Positions 23,511 to 35,700 of a DNA stretch of 64,000 bases are shown piece by piece. Numbering within the stretch: the first letter of the stretch is position 1; every line of letters begins with the position of its first letter. Position numbers and translations under genes: made by a program. A model generated the notes under the pieces. The model saw only the letters and a program-made list of their open reading frames with translations, searched no databases and was not told where the DNA came from. Source of the DNA: Datisca glomerata (lineage: Eukaryota > Streptophyta > Magnoliopsida > Cucurbitales > Datiscaceae); the NCBI GenBank assembly GCA_003255025.1, contig QANY01013855.1, forward strand, positions 1,083,524-1,147,523, written 5' to 3'.

Positions 23511-24898
23511 AAATGTAGATTTTGCTATTAACTTGCTTTCATAGTTTTTTGAGAATGTCAATATACAAATATTTATAAACCTGCTTATTTATAGTAATAC
23601 ACAATAATTTTGCAAAATCTGTTATTTTATAACTGTACAAAATAATTCTGCAACATCTATTTATCATCACTGTACACGATAACTTACAAAAACCCCTTTT
23701 ATTTATAGTTGTACACAATAATATACAAAATCTATTTATCATCCTTGTACATAATAACTTACAAAAATTTATTTATCTCCACTATTCACAATAATCATAT
23801 ACAAAAGATGACAAAATATTGTCTACTTGGAGGGATGCTCGGCCAAGACATGCCTATTTATTGTGTCCTATCTTTTAATGTTCTTGTTCAAACACTTGCT
23901 CATTTTCCATTTTTGAGAAATTCGATGAGCTAGAGGTTATTGAAGAAGTGGAGGTTGGGATACTATGTGCAAAATATGAGACTTTGTTGAATGAGAAGGT
24001 CGCCAACGAACATGATGTGAAGTATGAGGATGATGTAGAGATTAAAAGAGACCCCGTTGAAGACCCGATAATCGTGAAGACGAAGGGCAACCAAGGTGCT
24101 AGCTCGAGTAAAGCACGACCAACCACCTATAGATGTGGCCATTGTTAGAACACTAGACATACCAAACATAAGACATGCGAGCGATGTGCATGCGACGATG
24201 CTAGACAATAATAATGATGATCCAGCACCATCTAGCGTGTAAGGTGTACATGCGACAGGGGTCTCCGGACAAGGTGCGTCCCCATTCAATGTGCAAGGTG
24301 CATACACAATCAATGTGCAAGGTTCATACACATTCAATGTGCAAGGTGCGTATCCATTCGACCCATATATATACCCACCATCATTCAAGGCACAAGGTGG
24401 GTACCCTATGTACAACACAAACATCCCATACTGGTATAATTTTTCGTATCCCCTGCCGTAGTAAATGTAGATTTTGGTATTAACTTGCTTTCATAGTTTT
24501 TTGAGAATGTCAATATACAAATATTTATAAACCTGCTTATTTATAATAATACACAATAATTTTGCAAAATCTGTTATTTTATAACTGTACAAAATAATTC
24601 TGCAACATCTATTTATCATCACTGTACACGATAACTTACAAAACCCCTTTTATTTATAGTTGTACACAATAATATACAAAATCTATTTATCATCCTTGTA
24701 CACAATAACTTACAAAAATTTATTTATCTCCACTATTCACAATAATTATATACAAAAGATGACAAAATATCGTCTACTTGGAGGGATGCTCGGCCAAGAC
24801 AGGCCTATTTATTGTGTCCTATCTTTTAATGTTCTTGTTCAAACACTCGCTCATTTTTCATTTTTGAGAAATTCGATGAGCTAGAGGTTATTGAAGAA
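22988..24898 (+). repeat. Tandem duplication of transposase 3' end, about 955 bp
   Basis: Segment 22988-23947 is repeated directly as 23948-24898. Both copies start GTGGAGGTTG, contain the NVQG repeat region, and end GAGCTAGAGGTTATTGAAGAA. They differ by scattered substitutions and small deletions, for example about 9 bp lost near 24170 in copy 2. The head-to-tail junction is at 23947/23948. Confidence 0.9.
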
Positions 24899-25061
24899 GA
24901 CAATAACGACAGGGCAATAAATTTCAAAGTGTACGAAGATATACCTTTCCAAATTTATTGAAGCGTCGTTATTGTCTTCTTCAACAACCTCTAGCTCATC
25001 GAATTTCTCAGAAATGGCAAATGGGCGTGTTTGAACAAGAACATAAAAAATAGGACATAAT
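24811..25061. repeat. Inverted repeat, about 100-bp arms
   Basis: Arm 24811-24910 (ending GAAGACAATAACGAC) has its reverse complement at 24965-25061 (beginning GTCGTTATTGTCTTC), with a 54-bp loop and a few mismatches. It lies where the transposase and Ulp1-like pseudogenes converge, so both transcripts would end in it. Confidence 0.85.
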
Positions 25062-25087
25062 AATGTAATACAATATTATCTATCCCT

Positions 25088-28000
25088 TCATTTTTTACTC
25101 TTCTCAAGCATTTGCTTTAAAGTAGGAGTCATATTTAGTGGTAGCTGGGTCTCCAAGACAGATGAGTTCGTATTATAAAATCGACCAATACTATCATGTA
25201 ACATATCATACGAGATGTTCCAAGGATGGTTGACAATATTCAACAAAATGTTACACCGAAGATCATGAGATTTATACTCCTGTAATCAATATTCAACAAA
25301 CTACCATACACCTCAACATATTCAACATCGACAACCATAAACGATTAACTCCAGAACAATCAAAAAATTTCAAATTACATAACTAAAAGAAGCCTAACTC
25401 CAAACTAAAACAAAATAAAAATAGAGCTTCAACATTCACCAAACTATCATACACGTCAACAAATTCAATAATAACAACCACAAATGAATAAATCCATAAC
25501 AATCGGAAAAATCTCAATTACATAACTAAAAGTTCCCAACTAAAACAAAATAGAAAACAAGATGCTCTGAGCCTTGAATATTCACCAAACACCTCAACAA
25601 ATTCAATACTGAAGACCATAAATGAGCACGCTCAGAAGAATTAGAAAAATCTCAATTACGTAACTAAAGGAACTCTAACAAATAACCAGTAATGACAACC
25701 ACAAATGAGCAAATCTAAAACAATAAAAAAATTCTCAATTATAGAACTAAAAGAACTCAAAACTATATAACAAAAAATGTAAAGCTCTCAAGTTTAACAA
25801 AATGTAAATAATATCTGACAATTTACCTGGAATGATAGTCGACAACAATTCCTGCCCTAATGTCATCCATATATCTCAAGACCCACACACCACAATCACT
25901 CCTGAAAACGTAATAATAAGTGCATTATTAAAGGGTCAAGGAAGCCAAATTAAATCCAGGATCAGTGAACTTACCCATTTGAATGGGTGACCACTTGGGG
26001 CGACCTTGTAAATTTGAATGAAGAGAAGGTTATTGGCTGGGGCAACAAATCTTTGAGCATAGGCCCAAATATCAAGTCCATACCTTCAAACAATAATTTC
26101 ATTCACAAAATATAAAAAGGTAATCAATGTCAAAATCACACATGCTATACGACAAATTATAAGTCATGATGAGGGGTTAGAAAATACAATCTTTTTGACC
26201 TTCTCGGTCCGTCCTGCATTAAGTCAGCCATCTGGCAAGGTGTCCCAAGCAGTGACTTCCTCTTCCATGAAGAAGATCTTAGCCATAAACCATTGATCTC
26301 TACCATCATATACCTATAGATCTAGATTACACAATACATTTACACAATCATACTAAGTCAACATTTAATATCTTAACTACATTAAATTTGTATACTGTAG
26401 TTTCTAGCTCAAGCGTTGGCGCACATCTATCCATGATCTTGTGTTTCCTTACAAAATTGGCAAGCTCTACTAGTTTTGAAACACATTGACTGTGCGGTGG
26501 CACAACAAAAACATGATACACAACGTGCATACAAACCTAAATAAGGATGATACTAATTAGTAGATACTGACTACAAAAAATGTGGGAAGAAAGCAGAATC
26601 GGTTGCTCATCGACGCACGACGAGCCTCCAAGGTCAAAATACTAACAAACAAGTCTATAAGGTTTGCACCAAACAAATTTTCTGGACCGAGAGTCTTTAG
26701 ATCTCGTCATTTAGCATGGAGGTCAGAATGTCTAACGAGAATCTCAGTGCAAATGACAAATTAAAGACAAACATAATCAAAATTTGGCAGCGATAGTGTG
26801 CTAAATTTTGTTAGATTAGTGTGACTACTACCTATCCTTTAATCTTTTCTAAAAAATATACTCCACTAAACACTCATCTTTCACTTCTAGTGGGTCCTGC
26901 AACGTGTACAGACCCACTTTAAATACTACTTGTCGCGTTTAGTAATTGGTATACCCTTTAAATAGGGTGAACTGAGTAGATGACCATCTCTCCTCTCCCA
27001 AGTGTTATGCAACTTCATCAGAAATTGGCTTTTGGTAGACTCAGACAAGACTTGTTTGCCCTACAAAAACACAAACCCAAGTAAGGTGTTAGATTAATAG
27101 TTGGATTATACATGTTATATATATAGAAAATATGAAATATGAATAAATAGAATAATACCTTTCGACGTCCTTTAGTTATTCAAGTCATGGATGATTTCTT
27201 GACCAATAGTAGGTCAGCGAATGCATTGTCTGAAGCATCCAGTTGGATGCAACTATCATCATTATCACCTTTATATGATAGTGATGAAGAGACCAATAGC
27301 TCTTCTTCACGAGAAGGACTCATATCCTCATCAAAACCTCATTGTTCTTTACCTTGAGTCAGGGTGACGCGTGGCTCATCGTTTTTGGCTCGAGACTTAG
27401 AAGTGTCCTGCTCTAAAAGACTTGCCAATATTGTGCTCAAATTCTCTTGGACAGCCATCATATTTCTCTGCACCTCCATTAATTCTAAAATATCGGCCTT
27501 CATGGAGCTGGACTCCGCCTGAAGAGCGATCACTTAGGCACTTAAAGCACCTAACCCAACGGCTTGCTCTTCATGAAGATTTGCACACACGTCATCACAA
27601 ACGTGCTTACGCTAACAGTCCTCCCAAACCTCGCAGTCGCCTGGAATGGCTTACGCGGTTGTATCGATCTACATAATACAAATATATGTGAATTAGTAAT
27701 AAATAAAAAATGACAATATAACCAATCAAATTTTCAATATTCTAAAATGCTTACCGCACAGCTTTTAGGCCAAGCTTCTCCTCGCCTTGATTTTACAAAA
27801 TAAATCATTTTTGCAACAGCCTTGTCGTTCCACCTTAGCGGCGAAGGCTAGTTCAAGCCAACATAGTTGGCAGCACATGTCAACTGCTCCAAATAAAATA
27901 GTTGGATTGAAATGAACTTATTAGTAAATATACATATGTTATAATGCGAAAGTAATACCAATGTACACTAAATATATTACCTGCTATGGTGGTGGTTGTT

Positions 28001-28700
28001 TTAATATCTCGCGACACCATCCACAAAATCTTGAAAACAACCAGAAGCCCAATTCTTTTGTTGGATGGTCGTGAATGACATCACAACATGTAACCATGAA
28101 TGACTAACAATTGGTTTTAATCGAGAAGATAAAAAAACCCCGACAGTGTACAACATAAAGGCTTACCTCAAATAGTCACTGTCGAACTCCCCAATCAAGA
28201 ATTTCAACAAGGCGTTCACCGGAATATCTCCTTTGGCGTTCACCCACTTCGCCTTTAGATCTTTTATCTCATTACATCACCATCAAATTTGATCTCCTGC
28301 CCACCGTCAAAGATGCTCAGTGTAGAAGTCACATCATTGGCGGTGACTTTGAGTGTCGACCCATGGACATTCAACGTGTAGGTTGCTGGATCGAAGCAAC
28401 CTAATAGTTACTGCAATAAGTTCCTCTTCAGCTTGTGGCATTTTATATCCAACAACCCTCTGAATCCCATCTCCATGACCGCTCTCCTATTCCCCTCATC
28501 AAAATTTACAACAAGATCCTTAAATTTCTCGGGTGTGTAGTGTGTGAGCAACTTCCGTTTAAAGACAGGCCTTCTCAGATGACTAGGATCGGGTTACTCT
28601 ACTCCACTTTTAATGGCATGGCTTCCTTCGTCATACTTTTCTACTTTAAAGCTAGATCTTTCCGTGTCTGCATATCAGAAACTCACTTAAATTACAATCC
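25088..28700 (-). pseudogene. Ulp1-type (C48) cysteine protease gene of a Mutator-like element
   Basis: Minus-strand exons can be traced. The N-terminal domain at about 28169-28690 contains MGFRGLLDIKCHKLKRNLLQ, a TAA stop (28408-28410), then FDPATYTLNVHGSTLKVTAN. Later exons include YDGRDQWFMAKIFFMEEEV with WDTLPD (26174-26316). The exon at 25829-25903, flanked by AG and GT, contains SDCGVWVLRYMDDI. The last exon at 25088-25279 ends LKQMLEKSKK and TGA. DCGVW holds the expected catalytic Cys and WDTLPD the Asp, but the expected His before Trp is Gln (DQW). C48 proteases remove SUMO-like modifiers, and Mutator-like elements are known to carry them. With in-frame stops and the lost His, this copy is inactive. 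Confidence 0.7.
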
Positions 28701-30781
28701 AAATTTATCAATTTCATGTTATAATGTAATGTTTGTTTAAACATACTTACGTCATGACCACTAATCTTTTCATCAGTCACCCTTATTTTAGCACATTCTT
28801 TCTTACTATTTTAGTTTTAAACAACCACATTAACATTACAATAATTTATATAAAAATATGTAACATTAAATTGGTGATCTGATTAATTACTTACAAGTAT
28901 ACAGAGAAACCCTTTTGTGCATTCTTCACGTTGACATTTATGTTAGCCATATGAAATATGTTACTATGTCTTCTTATCATGATTATCTGTGATACTAATT
29001 TTATTATGGATTGGACATCATCTAGTAAGAATGCTAAGGTCCTATGTACCATTAAATTAATGTTCATAATGTTATGTTCTTGTATACATTTACCCCTATT
29101 ATGTTATTAATCAGATTTATATAATGACTATTTGAGATAATGAATTAATTGGAAGTGACATTTATCAAAATCTTAATAAATGATAAACATGATGTGAATG
29201 TCAATGGCTTGCGAAAATCGACGCAAGATTTCACGAAAATATGGTTATGTAAAGAATTTAAAGAATGTAAGAAACTTAGTTGATCTAGTTGTAACATGCT
29301 CTTCTCCAAGTTATTTTACAATATATCATGTTAAAATAATCATATTAGTAAATTTCTACAACGTAGGTAAGCTAGTTAAAAACTCTATAAATGTGAAAAT
29401 CTCTATAATCATATAGAAAAATGATGTTGATCATGTAGTTCTCTCTAAATAGGACTTTTCCTTTTGTTTGATTGCTTGAAGGATAACATGTACAATGATA
29501 TTCATCTAATAACAAACATACACCTGAAATAACATAGTTCCCATGAAAGAAAACAACCTCAAATAATATCTCCTTTAAACTACTATATTCCGTATAGAAA
29601 CATGAAAAAGACAAAAAATGAGAAACTAGTCTACAACATAGCAAGTTCCAATTGATTAAGTAAATTCAATTCAATCTAATGATATTAAGACATAAATTCT
29701 TATACGAGTTCACATTCCAGATATAAATGACTACCAATTTTGTCAATGCCGACAAGTCTTCCCTATTGATGACCAATAATCAAGAGGTTTCACTGCAAAA
29801 AAATAAGGAGACACTTTTATAATTGGGTGAAAATCCACTTCAAACCAATGTTATGTTCTCAAGTAAATCTATTCTAACTATAAAAAAATATTAATCTTAT
29901 TTCTCAAGAGCAACCCACAACATTAAGACATGGACATAATCCAGCCCTTTTACCAAAGCATAAACAATGAAGTAAAAAAGTATTACACAAAAATGTCACT
30001 AGAGTACATAAATCATTCATATACAAAGGCAACCCGGTTAGTATACCAAACTATTCAACAACCATACATTTTATTGTCTTATAAAACTATAGTCAGCCAT
30101 AGATATATTCATAATGATCTACTTACATCAACTGAGCGATCACAACAATGTTACTATACAAAATAAACAAACTTAACAAAACTAGCTAAACAAAATAGAT
30201 CTAACTATGAACATCCACAACACTCTCTATACATAGATTAGCAAAAAATATATGCATGGCCTCTATTTGGTAAAAAATGCATAATCATATTAGCATTTCG
30301 TTATAACAAAGATGAAGATCCATTTACATTTTCTTAGATCTAGTGTAAGAAATATGTAAAGTATGAAATGTCCAACTAAGAATATATTCATTTCGATATG
30401 AGCAAGTAACCTTATGACAAAGTAAGTTTCAAGAACTCAATACATGTCCATTTGAACAACTGGGCCTAACAAATCACTGCACCTTTACAAATAGCACATT
30501 ATAGGTTTCATGAGAAAACACTAAAGCAGTATTCTGGTTGCAGATAAATTATGTCGAGTTTATATAAAACAACCACTTACTGAGAATGTAAATGAGAAAG
30601 TAGAGAAGAATGAAAACCGCAAGCATACCACCTTTGTCACATCAATAATATGTGTGACAAACAATAAAATGTTCAGCCCATTGAGCTCACAACACTCACA
30701 TATAACTATTCAACTATAATACAAGCCATGACAATACTGTCCAGCCCAACCAATAAGTTGAAAGACATAAGATACCAAAAA
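28701..30781. other. AT-rich region without a clear gene
   Basis: A short minus-strand block at about 28900-28960 (NVNVKNAQKGFSVYL) may be an upstream exon of the Ulp1-like gene. The rest, to 30780, shows no domain, repeat family or RNA I can name. It may be the right arm of the Mutator-like element. Confidence 0.35.
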
Positions 30782-31001
30782 GATGTCCTAGACAAGCTAC
30801 AAATATAAAACTCTTTTCATTGTAGAATGCTTAAATATATCAGTAATGAAATTCATATAATCCTCTCCAAACTCAAGAGCATAATACAAAAGATGTTCTA
30901 GACAAGCTGCAAATATAAAACTCCTTTCATTGTAGAATGCTTAAATATATCAGCAATGGAATTCATATAATCCTCTCCTACCTCAAGAGCATAATACATC
31001 T
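30782..31001 (+). repeat. 110-bp tandem duplication
   Basis: Units 30782-30891 and 30892-31001 are near-identical. Both contain CTAGACAAGCT, ATTGTAGAATGCTTAAATAT and ATTCATATAATCCTCTCC. Differences are a handful of substitutions. Nothing is encoded. Confidence 0.9.
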
Positions 31002-31335
31002 CATAAAAATACATTCTCACAATAGTAATTTCAGAAATTTCATAGATATAAATACATCTTATACGTCAAGAGCATAAATTTCATGGATAAAAATACGTTC
31101 TCACAGCAAACTATAATATTTATACTCATTAAAATGGATAAATTAGCTTTAATTCTTGTTTGTCAATCAAAACAGAATGAAAACCCTAAATCGTGAAACA
31201 TTCAAATTACAACAAGAGGAAGAAATTTAAAAAAATTCAAATACAGAAAATTCTCAAATAAGAGGAAGAAAAATGGTATAGGGCAAAGAGAACTCGATTA
31301 TACCTGAGTATCGTTGAACCAAAAACCTAAATCAT

Positions 31336-31500
31336 GAGAGAGATCACCGATGACCGAGAGAGAGCACCGACGATTGAGAGAGAGCACCAACGATTGAGAG
31401 AGAGCATCGATGATTGAGAAAGAGCACTGACGATAGAGAGAGATCATCAACAATGAAGACATAGCACCGACGATGGAGAAAGAGACCGACGATGAACACA
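31336..31500 (+). repeat. 20-bp minisatellite GAGAGAGAGCACCGACGATT
   Basis: About eight 20-21-bp units in a row, with variation mainly in the second half (accgatgacc, accgacgatt, accaacgatt, atcgatgatt). The open reading frames crossing it on the minus strand merely translate the repeat and are not genes. Confidence 0.85.
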
Positions 31501-32193
31501 AAGAGAGAGCCGTGAGGGAGAAATAGCAAGGATGACAAACGTAGAGAGAGCCTGGAGATTGGGGGTGATAATCGTGTGGCCTTTACTGAGTTTGGTGAAG
31601 CTATAGAGTTGAGCTTTTGAACAAGAAAGCTTTCGAAGGTGAAGGAGAAAACTTTCAAAGGAAGCTTTTCAAGAAAGAAACAAAGCGGTAACCTATAACT
31701 CATTCAATATGTAATATCATTTTCTCTACTCTATTTTAATCTAACGGTTGAGAGTGTCCTTATCTCATCTAATGGCTAGGAAGATTGTCAACATCAATGT
31801 CGGGAAAAATTTTCTCGATATTGGAGAGCTTCCCTTATCCTTGAGGATCATTTTTTATGTGCCTAAACCCAAATATTCTCACACGTGTCTCACATAGATA
31901 ATTTAATAGTTGACCAATGATGATATTGATATTGGCTAGTATGTCATGAAAATCTTGTATTTGTACATGATAATGATATATAGCCAATGACGAGCCAGTT
32001 AGTGGGATGAGGCAATGATCCTACACCATTTTGTAATTTTGTAGTTTTTTATATTAATATATTATTAATATTTTTAAAATTATCAAATGATCTACTACTT
32101 GTCCCATTTTATTTGTAAAATTATATTTTTATAAACTATTTGATTTTTTCAAATTTATAAAACTACTAAATTGTATACTAATTGTCCTCTTCA
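31501..32193. other. Intergenic DNA, pre-insertion LINE target at right edge
   Basis: The left part is purine-rich and looks like gene leader on the minus strand, with a possible splice donor at about 31302. No coding continuation was found. The rest is AT-rich and ends in the LINE target site at 32194. Confidence 0.35.
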
Positions 32194-33495
32194 AACTTAT
32201 TAAATAACCTAATGGTTAAACCCAATAGTTACTGTTGAGAAATGGAGTTGTTAAATAACAATACCCCTAGTTGGTTAATTAACAAAATTGGAATGATTCA
32301 TCTCCCTGGTTTTCAATGTTGTGATTCTATCATTTGGCCTCATGGTGGGAATGGTGTGTATATTGTCAAATCCGAATATCATGTAATGATGCATATCTAC
32401 ATCAAATATTATAAATCTCTTCCTTTGAAAAACTCTTTGGAACCTTAAATTCGCTTAGAAAGTGAAAATGTTTATTTGGAGGGCTAATAACAATTTCTTA
32501 CCTACAAAACATAATCTATATATAAGAAATTTGTCTTTAAATAGTGTTTGCCCTATTTGTATTAAATTTGAAGAATATGTTCATCATATGCTTTTTGAAT
32601 GCGATTGGACTAGGGCTGCTTGATTTAGTTCTCCTTTTTCTTTTGAGGTTCAACCTTGATCAAGGTCGAAATTGGGCGAATTGGTTGAGTAATAGATTTT
32701 GTGATCTTAAACATATTTTTAATAGATGTGATAATATTTCTGCTCTTTTTGTTTGCGTGCTATTGTTTATTTGGAAGGAAATGAACAATTTTATTTTTTA
32801 GGAGAAAACGGTAAATCCTCTTAATATTTTTTGTAAAGGCAAATTCATTTTGTAATGACTTTTAGGAAGCATACTTACCGAATGCTACTGTTTCAACACG
32901 TGAACAGTTTTAATCAAGTGGAATTCAGGGGCTTGATGTTAATGCCTATATAGTTATCTCCACGCCCGCCCCTCCCTAAGGTATCATTAAAATGAATGTG
33001 GTAGCAAGAGACTTCAAATGAGGCTCGATTTTGGCTGATGGGAAGCACGTAGAGGCCCAACATCGAAACAAGCAGAGTTGACAACCATGTTTGAAGGAAT
33101 TCGCCACGCAATAAATAACAAGTGAGGAATATCATAATTGAGAGTGATTCAAAGAAGATTGCTTATAGCTTAAATAACCCCTCTTCTTCTAGATGTGATC
33201 TAGTCAATTTTGTAAAAAATAGTTTTAGAGGCTCTTAGATGTCTAGATTGTTATAATATTAAGTGGGTTAATATGTGTTGTAATGCAGTTGCTGATGTTA
33301 TTATGAAGCATAATAATAGTAAGAATTACATTGTTAGCAACTCTACTATAATTCTAGTTAATATTGTTATGTTATTAGCAAATGATAGGAGTTTTGAAGA
33401 AGGTAATTTCAAGCCTCCTTAATGTAATGGCATTCTCATTTTAATTAATATGATCATCATGTTTTTCATTAAAAAAAAGAACTTATTAAATAACC
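32194..33495 (+). mobile_element. 5'-truncated LINE with 16-bp target duplication
   Basis: The target duplication AACTTATTAAATAACC occurs at 32194-32209 and again, identical, at 33480-33495. The enclosed sequence ends in an A-rich tail (33471-33478), the hallmark of target-primed reverse transcription. Only the 3' part of the LINE is present: an RT zinc-binding domain and RNase H. The endonuclease and most of the RT are missing, as in most LINE copies. Confidence 0.9.
32242..33340 (+). pseudogene. LINE RT zinc-binding (zf-RVT) and RNase H domains
   Basis: The first block reads IIWPHGGNGVYIVKSEYHVM, the segment before the zf-RVT domain. Next come KVKMFIWRANNNFLPTKHNL and CPICIKFEEYVHHMLFECDW, giving the C-x2-C...H-x4-C pattern of zf-RVT with the second half intact. 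RNase H remains start near 33000 (NVVARDF, then ILADGKHVEA) and include IIESDSKKIAYSL (about 33135) and a final DVIMKHNNS block. Stops and frame changes lie between the blocks. In an intact LINE these domains close the ORF2 protein. Confidence 0.8.
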
Positions 33496-33699
33496 AAACT
33501 ATATATTAATTATCTAATTTAAAACTTTCAATTTGGTATAAATTATTTTTTATTTATATTTTATCTTTGAAAAAATATTTGTCCCGTTCTTTTAAAACTT
33601 TGCTATACCAGCCTATGCCATTTCTTTTCTTTTTTTGCCTAAAGCTAGAGTATGCTATAGAATCTCATTAGTGGCAAAATGATTTATTAATTAAATAAT

Positions 33700-35075
33700 T
33701 GCTTCTTCCGTGATAAGACAACATTGTGTGCCACATGTAAGAAGCTGAAGTTGCTGGCCAGAGAGAGGCTTGGTGAACATGTAAGCCACTTGTTCTTTAG
33801 AGGGAATGTACCTGATGTTAAGAGCTCTAGCAAGCACCTTATCCTTTACAAATGGAAAATCTATTTTAATATGCTTTGTTCTTGCATGGGATATGGGATG
33901 TGATGCTATGGAGGCAACTTCTTCATGTCACACTAGATAATGGGAGGCTTTGGTGAGATAAGTGCATTTCTTTTATTAAAGATTGTATCCAGGCCAATTT
34001 TGCAGCTGTGTGTACTTTTTGGAGGACCAGGGTACCAAGCTTTAGACAAGATAAATGTAATAACCAAAGGAGCACCTCCTGTCATCAAGCAACTGACCCA
34101 ATCTACATCACATAATACTTCTAGTTGAAACTCATAAGCTGGCTTGAGAGTAAGGCCTTCATGAAGAGTGCCTTTAAGGTATCTCAGAAGCCTTTTACAA
34201 GTTTTCCAGTGTAGAGTGATTGGACAATGAAAAAACTAACTCAACATTTCCATAAAGTATGCTACGTCAGGCCTTGTTATGGTTACATATGACACAGCAC
34301 CAATGAGGCTTCTATACTGAGTGATATCAGTGAGGAGTTCACCCAAGTTTTTACTAAGTTTTGTACAAGAGGCAGCAGATGTGGAGCACACTTTGGCTTT
34401 TACCATATAGGTGCAACAAGTCAATTATGTATCTAGTCTAAGACAAGTGATGGACGGAATTAGTTTTCGTGATAGATATGCCAAGAAAATGATGCAGTGA
34501 TCCTAGGTCCTTAAGAGCAAAGGTAGTGTGTAGTTTAGAGATAAGCTGAGACAAATACTGAGAGTCACTCCTAGTAAGAATGATATCATCAACATAAACC
34601 CGGATGAAAATTGTTATATAAGGATGATGTAGTATAAATAGTGAATGATTTGAATCAGAAACTTGAAATCCCTTATGAAGCAAGGTGAGCTTAAGCTTGT
34701 CATACCAGGCCCTAGGAGCCTATTTAAAGCCATAAAGGACTTTGTTGGGCTTGTAAACATGAAATGGGTAGGTTTGGTTAGTGAATCCTTTAGGCTGAGC
34801 CATATAGACTATTTCAGAAAGTGAACCATGCATGAAGGTCATATACACATCAAGATGCGTCACCACCCACTTCTTAGTGAGAGCCAAAATAAGAACAAGA
34901 CTAACTGTTATAGGTTTTACAACTGGTCTAAATGTCTCAGAATAGTCTAGGCCAGGAGTTTGGTGAAAGCCCTTGACTGCCAGTCTGGCTTTAAACCTTC
35001 GAATAGTGCCATCTGTATATAGTTTAAGCCTGAAGAGCCATTTATTACCTATGACATTCATGGTGGGCTAATAGA
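33700..35075 (-). pseudogene. Copia 2 RT and RNase H, broken
   Basis: RT begins near 35061 with MNVIGNKWLFRLKLYTDGTI and continues RFKARLAVKGFHQTPGLDYS. The catalytic box YVDD lies in VYVDDIILTRSDS (about 34585). FALKDLGSLHHFLGI and ITQYRSLIGAVSYVTITRPD follow. RNase H ends near 33750 in MFTKPLSGQQLQLL, matching the usual D-FTKPL end with Asp changed to Met. Breaks separate these blocks. Confidence 0.82.
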
Positions 35076-35700
35076 GAACCAAAGTCCAAGTCTAGTTGTG
35101 CATTATTTCCTGATACTCGGTGTCCATAACCTATTTCTGTTTTGGATGTTGTATATTTAGGTTTATGGATTTCTGCCTTTTACCTTGTGAGCATGGGTGA
35201 ATGTCTGTTGTGGGTTGCTGAGGAATGTTACTGGTGAATGCCTTCTAAACAGTAACATTCCTCATTAACGGAATATATATTCAACAAAATGGATGTAGTA
35301 TATATATCCTATTGAAGTGATCAGTGCAGGACCCCAAAGATCAGTGTGTATAAGCTCAAGTGGATTTGTGCATCTGTCCGAGAGGTGGGATAGTTTAATA
35401 TGTGGCTTTTGTCTTGTTGGCAAGAATTGCTATCAACAACATTTTCATTAGCAGTTTTTAGCATTGGATGAGTTAGTATATCTTTTGTGATTTTGAATGA
35501 AGGGTGTCCCAGTTTATGATGCCAAATAGATAAAGTAATGACAAGAGTTAACAGAGTGAGCATTGAGCACATAATTGTGGCAAAAAAAACTTTTGTATTT
35601 ATTGTCAATGTTTTTTTCAGACTCGAAGACATAAACAGATTTTGGATAGCACTAAGATGTACAACCAAATACTTTCTTGGAATGAAAGGTTGATCTATTA
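35076..35700 (-). pseudogene. Copia 2 GAG-pre-integrase and integrase scraps
   Basis: The block IWHHKLGHPSFKITKDIL (about 35480-35535) is the GAG-pre-integrase motif that carries the zinc-binding His residues. The integrase catalytic core that should follow is largely absent between 35075 and 35320, so this part seems internally deleted. Confidence 0.65.

Noticed and set aside
29791..29820. CACTGCAAAAAAATAAGG as a second CACTA terminus
   Set aside because: It resembles a CACTA end, but no inverted partner with a matching 3-bp target duplication was found to the right.
31344..31703. 119-residue minus-strand open frame
   Set aside because: Its C-terminal half is a translation of the 20-bp minisatellite, and the rest has no domain; it is not a gene.
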